In this document: one piece after another, positions 56,496-64,000 of the stretch | How positions within the stretch are numbered: position 1 is the stretch's first letter | How the letters are laid out: each line of letters begins with the position of its first letter | Source: Bromus sterilis | Taxonomy: Eukaryota; Streptophyta; Magnoliopsida; Poales; Poaceae | NCBI GenBank assembly: GCA_950022295.1 | Contig: OX465597.1 | Span: 181,472,516 to 181,536,515, forward strand | Length of the DNA: 64,000 bases | Reading direction: 5' to 3' | Made by a program: the position numbers and the translations under genes | The notes under the pieces: generated by a model | What the model saw: the letters and a program-made list of their open reading frames with translations, nothing else | Databases searched by the model: none | Told to the model about the DNA's origin: nothing

Positions 56496-57101
56496 ATGGC
56501 GCCCAAGCGTGGTGGTGGTGTGGCTGGCCGAGGTCGTGGCCGTCGCGTCCGTGGTGGCCTCACATCTCGTTCTTCGCGTGGTGGACGTCGTGGGGCTACG
56601 TCGGCGCCTTCCTCTTCTTCCGTGGAGGAGGGAGTTTGGCGCTATGATTTCCTTTTGCGTGTTCTTAGACGGACCGCTGCTCATATTCCTCTTCCATTCT
56701 CGTTTTCCTCCATTGTTTCTGAGCTCAATTGGAGGGGTCTCTGGCTCCATCTTCAAGGGTGTGCTCGATCTTCTTCTTGGGTGGAGCTGGAAGTTGATAA
56801 TTCATTCCTGATTTTTCTTGGATCTGGATGGAGGGCGTTTTCTCATCGGCTGAACCTGCGTGACGGGGATAGCCTTTGTTGTCGTTTTGATGGCGAAGAT
56901 ACTCTCACTGTTCTCGCCTTTGATGTTGGTGGCAATCGTCTGGATCCGTACTGGGAGGAAACGAGCAGCGACAGCTCTGGTGGGTCGAGGAATCCTTCAT
57001 CAGCTTCTCCGGTGACTTCATCCTCGGCTGGTGGTGCTTGCTCTTCTAGTTCTAAGGGGGATCTTGACATTAAGCCGCCCTTCAAGCGACCGCGTCGGTA
57101 G
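56496..57101 (+). CDS. B3-domain-like protein carried by an LTR element
   Basis: Intact frame of 201 residues. Residues 1-40 are Arg/Gly-rich (KRGGG, GRGRGRR, RGG), like an RGG nucleic-acid-binding or nuclear-targeting tail. Residues about 62-148 resemble a plant B3 DNA-binding domain: IPLPFSFSSIV, W-VELEVDNSF, FLGSGWRAFSHRLNLRDGDS, LCCRFDGEDTLTVLAFD. The order (LP-x-F, V-x-L, GW-x-x-F, L-x-x-GD-x-L-x-x-x-F, V-x-x-F-D) fits the family, in which the domain binds specific DNA in the nucleus. The C-terminal 50 residues are Ser-rich and end KPPFKRPRR, a likely nuclear localisation signal. No stop or frameshift. It has its own TATA box and sits between two LTRs in place of gag-pol. B3 assignment is by eye and moderately sure; the function for the element is unknown. 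Confidence 0.7.
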   Translation: MAPKRGGGVAGRGRGRRVRGGLTSRSSRGGRRGATSAPSSSSVEEGVWRYDFLLRVLRRTAAHIPLPFSFSSIVSELNWRGLWLHLQGCARSSSWVELEVDNSFLIFLGSGWRAFSHRLNLRDGDSLCCRFDGEDTLTVLAFDVGGNRLDPYWEETSSDSSGGSRNPSSASPVTSSSAGGACSSSSKGDLDIKPPFKRPRR

Positions 57102-57348
57102 GTAAGGCACCTTGTATAACTGGAGGGCGACGACTTGCTTCTTCGCGGGCTTGGATTTTACTTTGTCTGTGATGATGCTCGTCAAGTTGTGGGCCGAAAT
57201 TACCAATTATCTCAGCATGAGCACACATGTAGAAGTCCTAGTTCCCTGAGATGATTGGCACTGTGATCATTTCGGCGACCGCTCGAGTCCCTTTGTAATC
57301 TTTGGTGTGTAGTAGAAGCCTTTGTGCTGATATATGTAACTTTGAGGT

Positions 57349-57537
57349 CTTCGAGTCTTTTGTAATGAGAACTGTACTCGAATCCTTTGTGATGAGGCTT
57401 GTACTCGAGTCCTTTGTAATTAAGGTTGTCCTCGAGTTCTTTGTAATGAGAATTGTCTTTGAGTCCTTTGTAATGAGAACTGTCCTCGAGACCTTTGTAA
57501 TGAGAACTGTCCTCGAGTCCTTTGTGATTAGAGCTAT
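57349..57537 (+). repeat. 27-bp tandem array (7 units)
   Basis: Units of the form GAGTCCTTTGTAATGAGAAC then TGTCCTC, from 57349 to 57537. Being a multiple of three, it makes a spurious ORF of nine-residue repeats (ESFVMRTVL). Downstream of the B3 ORF, probably its 3' UTR or element spacer. Confidence 0.85.
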
Positions 57538-57984
57538 CGGGTGCGCGTCAACGCTCCCGATGGGAGTAGCCCCCGAGGCTGCGTTATATTTGTAGAGTCG
57601 GACGTAGCCTGTGAGCTTTATTCGACCATGATGTCCTCTCTTTCAGCTCCTTGATTTCTGCAAATTTATATCGGGTGCGCGGCAGCGCTCCTGATGGGAG
57701 TAGCCCCCGAGTCTTTAGGTGATCACTTGTGATCTGGTAAAGACTGAAGAATTTTCTTCTTCCTTTATCTTTGTGGAGTAAATTATGCTTCTGCGAAGAA
57801 ACTTTGTGTGAGGCTTGTGCGGGTGAGACGATACTTGAGCCCCCGAGGCTTTTTGTCTATGGTTTCGTAAGTGAAAATAGCGTTTCCTTGGGGGGAGTCT
57901 ACGTTCTAGCCCCCAAGTTCGTTTGGGTGGCGTCATGTAAAATAGAAACTCTCGGGGGGGGGGGGGGTTGTGAATGAGCCCCTG
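57538..57984 (+). other. 3' internal region of the B3-carrying element
   Basis: Contains repeated GGGAGTAGCCCCCGAG words and a run of 14 G (about 57954-57967) before TTGTGAATGAGCCCCTG and the 3' LTR. The G run could serve as a purine tract but is 17 bases from the LTR. Confidence 0.45.
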
Positions 57985-58195
57985 TGACGAGGATCAGCCT
58001 CGGAAAATCCCATGGTCAGGGAACCTGGGTTTATCATAGAGAAGGAACAGGTTGGACGATACTCGTCTGCTAACAGGAGAAGCACTTCCTGCTCGATATT
58101 ATTGCGTGAGGGGGCGATTACACGGGAGGACAAGGCGAGTTCTCGAAAGACCAGGAGAGTAGATTGGATATTGGATGTTGAGACGTCTCCACTCC
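57985..58195 (+). repeat. 3' LTR of the B3-carrying element, first 211 bp
   Basis: Aligns with 54731-54940 with scattered substitutions and small indels. Interrupted at 58195 by the giant-LTR element; last five bases before it are ACTCC. Confidence 0.82.
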
Positions 58196-61100
58196 TGTAA
58201 GGCCCGATATGCGGTACTGTTCCATATCTAGATGTTTCCATCAAGATCCGGGGACGAAGCACATATCGGTCCCATCGCGACATATGACATAACCATATGC
58301 CCCGGATTTCCAACATGATATCACAACATTACAGATACAAGGATACAACATCTCATACAATCGGCATACAACTGCCTTAAATGCAATACAACAATGGAAG
58401 ATAAATGTCTGAGTACAGCTTACAATCAAATGCCTACTTGCAAAGAGAAAATATCGACCCCCATAACCACACGGGTCCAGGCCCTCCGCCGGGATCCGCC
58501 TAACTAGTCGTCGTCGATTCTCCACGTGAAACATCGATCACCATACCTGTTGTCGATCAAGAACCCTGAAAAGAGTTTGGGGGTAGTATCATGAGTACAG
58601 AGGTACTCAGCATCCAACTGTAGTGGTCAACTGACCCAGCAAGGACTTCATCACTCGTCATTCTAGGACAACTAATATTTTACGGTAAGGAAGGGGTAAG
58701 TGGTGAGGTTGCTGCCGCACTAGCATTTATGAAGTGGCTATCGATCTAGAGAGTAAGGTAAGAAGCCAAGCATTCGATGAGGAATCGCCTCCAACAAGTC
58801 TTGCTATCAACTACTTACGCAATCATAACACCTATCCTATCATTGTCATCCTCTTCGCATCCCGACAAAGAAGAAGCAGTCAAGGCACACACACACGTTG
58901 ATCAAGTTATATTAAGATTATCTCAGTTGTTGTTGTCTATGAACAAGGAGTAGGTCTCAAGTCGTCCATAAACGTGGACACGGCTTCTCGAAAAGATTTA
59001 ACCCTGCAGGGGTGTACCAACTGCCCATTACAAGGCTCCGCACGCACGCCCATCTCTCTCAGTTGCTACCCATCACAGGCAACCATTTTATGATTTAGTT
59101 CCAAGAGATCCGAAACGACAGGTCCCTCTAACTAACAACGAACAAATCCGGGTGGCCCCCGGTGAGTCGACACCCAACTCAAAAGCCGGCCGCGCTGTCG
59201 AATCGGTCTCTACCGTCTGTCGCAGGTTTGGATAGCCGGTTAATCACACATGGGAAACCGGGTCCTCAGCCGGACAAGGTGGGCCAGCAAGGGAACTATG
59301 TCCTCACTGGTCCGGGGTGGTTTGAAAACTACTGGCGGCCGACCAGCACACACACGGTTTCAAATGGTAAATCAGCTTGGGACACCACTAGAAATGTTTG
59401 AAGCTAGGTAGGTAAGAAAAGGGGACCCCATAAAATCACACACGCGGTTAGGCACGCTCAATCTTAAAACCAATACCCGTAACTCTGATGTTAGGTGACT
59501 CGAATGGAACAAAGCGTCGGGGTGGGATAGCCTAGACCTTCCATCATTCGTCGAATATAGTCAACATTTATAATAATCAATATCATCAACAACAATATAA
59601 TAATGTGATACCCAAACCAAGGAGTAACAGGGTAACATCGTAGCATCCTAAGCATGCATACTAAGCAGGGGCTGAGCAATGAGCAATAGTAACATAGCAG
59701 TACATGGTTTGCTGGGAGGGGACATGGCTGTATGGGTTTGAAAGAGGCTGTAAACATGTGGTAGGATCAAACATCGAACCTATCCTAGACTAGCATGCAA
59801 ACTGCTGGTTGAAATAGAATGGATCATAAGTAATGCATAGTCCTTGCCTGTTGATAAGTCGGGTTCCGAAGGTGTAGTTGATCGCAAGCTCGCATCGTCT
59901 CCGTGAGGTACCCGCGGAAGCACACAAGAGTATAAACACTGGAAAGCAATCAACGAGCAAGCATCTATTACTACGAAGCAAACACGAGCAAGCATGAACA
60001 AGAAGTCAACACGAGACATCACACCTACCGTCGAGTGCGGTTACTAACAGGTTAAGTGGAGTACTCGTCACACACGACGATACTGCACATTTAGAAAGGT
60101 TCAAGTTGTTTAGCTATAGGTGAGCAAGAAAGGTTGTTAACATGGCAACTCAAGCAAGCATGGCAGATCACACAAACATGACAAGAGGTGAAGCATAAAT
60201 AAACTATCTAATCTAGTCACTTTAAGTGGGGGGTAAAACCTATACATGGCAACTATTACGGACCCCATGATAATTGTTGCATTTGGTATTGTTTTGCCCT
60301 AAACCATATTTTATATTTGTTATTAGCAAGCAACAGCAGCATAAAATCAATCTACATGCAATTCTAGTCAAGTTACATATAAGAAACATTTTAATCAGAG
60401 CAACGGTTGAAAAGTTATTAAATAAACAATTTTACCGTGGCATGCGATGGTTATTAGTAGGTAAACAACATGTAAACAAGGTCAAACATGGCAAAGGAGC
60501 ACATTTTATTAAACTACGCGAAAAACTAAGGAACTTTCATATTTAACGCGTCGCGATCCGATGTACGGTTAAAAAGATACGACCCTCGCTAAAACTTATA
60601 ATAACCTGCTAATTAATAATAAAATCCTAGCAAAAAAACCTAAACGGGCCGGATGCGCTACCGATGGGCCTAAAAATAGGCGCTGCATAAAAAATGATGC
60701 ACCGGGCGCTAGATAGACCTGGGCCGAGCCCACTACCGCAATAATAATAAAAAAAGAAAAAAACCATGGGAGGGCGCCTCACCTTGGGCCTGGCCCAGGC
60801 CGGCTTTGGGCAACAGATGGGCCGCTGGGGCGTGCGAGGCTCACGTCGGCATCAGCGGTTGGAGTGACCGGCTCGGCTCGCTCCCGATCCGAGCGGCGGC
60901 GGCAGCAGCCGCGCTACGCCGGCGAGACCGAGGCCTCCGGTGAAGGGCTGCGTGGCGAAGGGACTCAGGTCGGCTTGGAGGAGGTCACGGTGGCTGAATC
61001 CGGCGGGCCTCGTCGCCGGCCAGGGAGCGTAGGGCGGAGGTGGCGAGCTTCGTTGTCCATGGCGGCCTTGAGCTCTCTGGCCGAAATCCATGGCTGCTGC

Positions 61101-61968
61101 GGCGGCTTTGTGTCCTAGAGAGGAGGAGAGAGGAGGTTAGGGGAGAGGAGGCGGTGGTGAGAAGAGGGCAGGGGAGAGGAGGGGCGCAGCGGCGGCGGCT
61201 GACGCGGCGGCCGGCCAGAGCACGGCGGCGCGGGTGGCTCGGGTGCGGCGGCGGCCAGATGGGCCCAAGAGGGCCACGACGGCTCTGCGGGGCCTGGGTG
61301 CCCTGAGAACTGTGGTGGGAGGCTCGGGGGGAGATCTGGACCGTTGGATCTCAAATCTGACGGTCCAGATCTGAGGGGAGCTAGGGTTTCGGCTGGGAGA
61401 GGGATTTGGGCGAAAATTTGAGCAAAATCTGGGGGTGTGGCTGCAATTTTTGGCTAGGGAAACCCTACAAAGAGGTGGGAGTGTGGTGGTCTTTATATAG
61501 CCCAGGTGGCTGGCAGTTTGCAAAAACATCCCCGGTTTTTCTCTCGCGCGCGCGGTGTTTACGTTTCTGACCGCCGGGGGTCCGCAGGACCTCCGATTCG
61601 GGTAAAACTTCAAACTGCGCGATCAACGCGTCGAGCCAGCGGCGTTCACCTCACGCTGGAACCGTTCCGAGAACACTTTCCGGTGCGCTATAAAATATAA
61701 CCCGTTTAATTATTAAACGGGGTTTTCGTTTTGTTGGATGCAGCTGGTCTCGTGCGGTTTTCGCGACGGTGATCGGGTGAAACCCGGTGTCGCAAAGGTC
61801 GAGTGTCAGGGTGGCAAGGGTCGGTCTCCGTCCGATACGAGATAAGAGGGGAAAAAAATAATCGCCGATCGATAAATTGGGGATGCAAACACCGCAAACA
61901 AATCAGACAATCAAACAATTCACACCGAAAACAAAATTTTTAATTTTTGTGAAATCTGGGCTGTTACA
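58196..61968 (-). repeat. 3' LTR of the right-hand giant-LTR element (3.77 kb)
   Basis: TGTAAGGCCCG to GGGCTGTTACA. TATA box (minus) at 61492-61499. GC-rich block 60780-61330, clearly different from those in the other copies. The middle (59160-59400) resembles the solo LTR at 2630-6307 more than the pair at 17633-25638. Confidence 0.92.
61492..61499 (-). promoter_or_regulatory. LTR TATA box
   Basis: TATATAAA on the minus strand in the conserved position, followed by AGGGTTTCCCTAG. Confidence 0.6.
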
Positions 61969-62573
61969 ATACAACACCACCAACAAGGGATCTCGTCCCA
62001 AGATCCAGGACGATCCGGGGGAGAGGGGAAGGGGGAGAGAAAACAGTCAACGATCTTCAACACCACCAACAAGGGACTCTTCTCCAGGTCGACGACAAAC
62101 TTCCGTCGAGAAACTTTCCGCAGGGAGATGGCGACGTCGAAGAACGGAACTATCGGGAGATCAAGAGAAAGAATGACACTTCAAAGCGACAATCAAGGGA
62201 AGCATTCTCATGTAAATCACGAGGATACTAGGCAAGACGATTGAATTCAACGGATGACCAAGATATAAACCAGAGTCGGACAGACTAAAGGTACTATAGG
62301 AATTCCCAAACCTGAGATCGGAATTGAGACAATACGCTCCAAGCAAAGCATTGTAACGGTTCCGAAACTCCACACACTCGAGATCCTAAAGTTTGAAAGG
62401 GGATAAGTCGAGAATTAAAACACTTACGGCACTTGTCCTGACCAGAGTAAGGGTAAGGAGTAAAAGAATCCTACTCTCCGATAACTCACTTAGTAACTAC
62501 AAAATAGTTTTTGTCTAGACTCAACTTCGGCCAGAAAAGGGATCCTACGGTCGGTAAGGCTCTGATACCAAGT
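61969..62573 (-). other. Mini internal region with tRNA-iMet primer site
   Basis: 605 bp, the third copy of this internal region, with the same AACACCACCAACAAGGGA repeats (about 61974 and 62059 on the plus strand). The short frame present in the other copies has a stop here, which argues against coding. Confidence 0.85.
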
Positions 62574-64000
62574 TGTAAGGCCCGATATGCGGTACTGTTC
62601 CAGATCTAGATGTTTCCATCCAGATCCAGGGACGAAGCACATATCGGTCCCACCGCGACATATGACATAGCCATATGCCCTAGATTTCCAACATGATATC
62701 ACAACATTACAGATACAATGATACAACATCTCATACAATCGGCATACAACTGCCTTAAATGCAATACAACAGCGGAAGATACATGTCCGAGTATAGACTA
62801 CAATCAAATGCCTACTGGCAAAGAGAAAGCATCAATCCCCATAACCACACGGGTCCAGGCCCTCCGCCGGGATCCGCCTAACTAGTCGTCGTAGAGTCTC
62901 CACGTGAAACATCGATCACCATACCTGTTGTCGATCAAGAACCCTGAAAAGAGTTTGGGGGTAGTATCATGAGTACAGAGGTACTCAGCATCCAACTGTA
63001 GTGGCCAACTGACCCAGCAAGGACTTCATCACTCGTCATTCTAGGACAACTAATATTTTACGGTAAGGAAGGGGTAAGTGGTGAGGTTGCTGCCGCACTA
63101 GCATTTATGAAGTGGCTATCGATCTAGAGAGTAAGGTAAGAAGCCAAGCATTCGATGAGGAATCGCCTCCAACAAGTCTTGCTATCAACTACTTACGCAA
63201 TCATAACACCTATCCTATCCTTGTCATCCTCTTTGCATCCCGACGAAGAAGAAGAATTCAAGGCACACACACACGTTGATCAAGTTATATTAAGATTACA
63301 TCAGTTGCTGTTGTCTATGAACAAGGAGTAGGTCTCAAGTCGTCCATAACCGTGGACACGGCTTCTCGAAAAGATTTAACCCTGCAGGGGTGTACTAACT
63401 TCCCATTACAAAGCTCCGCACGCACGCCCATCTCTCTCAGTTGCTACCCATCACAGGCAACCATTTTATGATTTAGTTCCAAGAGATCCGAAATGACAGG
63501 TCCCTCTAACTAAAAACGAACAAATCCGGGTGGCCCCCGGTGAGTCGACACCCAACTCAAAAGACGACCGCACTCTCGAATCGTTCTCTACCATCTGTCG
63601 CAGGTTTGGATAGACGGTTAATCACACACGGGAAACCGGGTCCTCAGCCGGACAAGGTGGGCCAGCAAGGGAACTATGTCCTCACTGGTCCAGGGTAGTT
63701 TGAAAACTACTGGCGGACGACCAGCACAGACACGGTTTCAAATGGTAAATCAGCTTGGGCCACCACTAGAAATGTTTGAAGCTAGGTAGGTAAGAAAAGG
63801 GGACCCCATAAAATCCCACAGGCGGTTAGGCACGCTCAATCTTAAAACCAATACCCGGAACTCGGATCCTAGGTGACACGAATGGAACAAAGCGTCGGGG
63901 CGGGATAGCCTAGACCTTCCATGCTTCGTCGAATATAGTCAACATTTATAATAATCAATATCATCAACAAAAATATAATAATGTGATATCCCAAACCAAG
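62574..64000 (-). repeat. 5' LTR of the right-hand giant-LTR element, partial
   Basis: Starts TGTAAGGCCCG next to the primer site and runs off the window after 1427 bp. Closely similar to 58196-59615. Confidence 0.92.

Larger units (their letters stand above)
54731..58195 (+). mobile_element. LTR element carrying a B3-domain ORF
   Basis: 5' LTR 54731-55178 (448 bp, perfect 8-base terminal inverted repeat TGACGAGG/CCTCGTCA) and the first 211 bp of the 3' LTR (57985-58195), which a giant-LTR element interrupts. The 2.8 kb internal region has no gag or pol. It holds diverged non-coding repeats, a gene-like unit with TATA box and intact ORF (56421-57101) and a 27-bp tandem array. The sequence after the 5' LTR (GTAGCCCCCGAG) is not a standard primer site. 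Confidence 0.75.
58196..64000 (-). mobile_element. Giant-LTR retrotransposon (minus), right end off-window
   Basis: 3' LTR 58196-61968, internal 61969-62573, 5' LTR from 62574 to the edge. Fourth integration of the family here. The primer-site complement GCTCTGATACCA is at 62559-62570. The target duplication cannot be verified; the left flank is ACTCC. Confidence 0.9.

Noticed and set aside
56173..56811. 212-codon frame overlapping the B3 ORF
   Set aside because: It runs through the TATA box and leader of the B3 ORF in another frame and shows no domain; a shadow.
57302..57595. 97-codon frame with nine-residue repeats
   Set aside because: Product of a 27-bp tandem repeat; no start context and no recognised domain.

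Overview
The window looks like intergenic DNA from a large grass genome, most likely Triticeae (wheat, Aegilops, barley or rye). The evidence is the LTR types present (TGATACGTC...CGTATCA termini with a tRNA-Asp primer site, as in Sabrina/WHAM-like Gypsy elements), grass-type MITEs, RTE and L1-like LINEs, and dense nesting of transposons. I see no intact ordinary host gene and no RNA gene that looks functional. Family names are from recognition of motifs, not from a database search.

Positions 1-34487 are one deep nest. An L1-like LINE (34488-37245) abuts a short-LTR Copia element (33230-34487, minus). That element is interrupted at 33229 by a large LTR (29434-33229), which is interrupted at 29433 by a minus-strand Gypsy element (2045-29433). 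The Gypsy element contains four later insertions: a Sabrina-like element (1-2044), a solo giant LTR (2630-6307), a plus-strand relative of the host (6867-12411, partly duplicated), and a giant-LTR element (13000-28906). A minus-strand sister of the last (17633-25638) sits inside its 3' LTR. Target-site duplications support most of these joins: GGGCA, TACGC, GGTAG and GGGAA.

The dominant family has about 3.7 kb LTRs around an internal region of only about 0.6 kb with a tRNA-iMet primer site and no coding capacity. It accounts for four separate integrations, the last running off the right edge (58196-64000).

Positions 37494-51575 hold a different structure. Two inverted arms of about 1.1 kb flank a captured fragment of a short-chain dehydrogenase gene. 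The left arm received a Tourist MITE. The right arm received a 3.55 kb Helitron that itself holds three MITEs. The dehydrogenase fragment was split by a LINE fragment, which was split by a pol-less Gypsy-like element (39687-46449). Because the arms are copies of each other, each supplies the empty site for the other's insertion.

Positions 51806-58195 hold an RTE LINE tail, a probable Mutator-type end with a tRNA-like segment, a broken Gypsy protease region, and an LTR element carrying an intact 201-residue B3-domain-like ORF behind its own TATA box. That last element and the giant-LTR family are the parts most deserving of follow-up.
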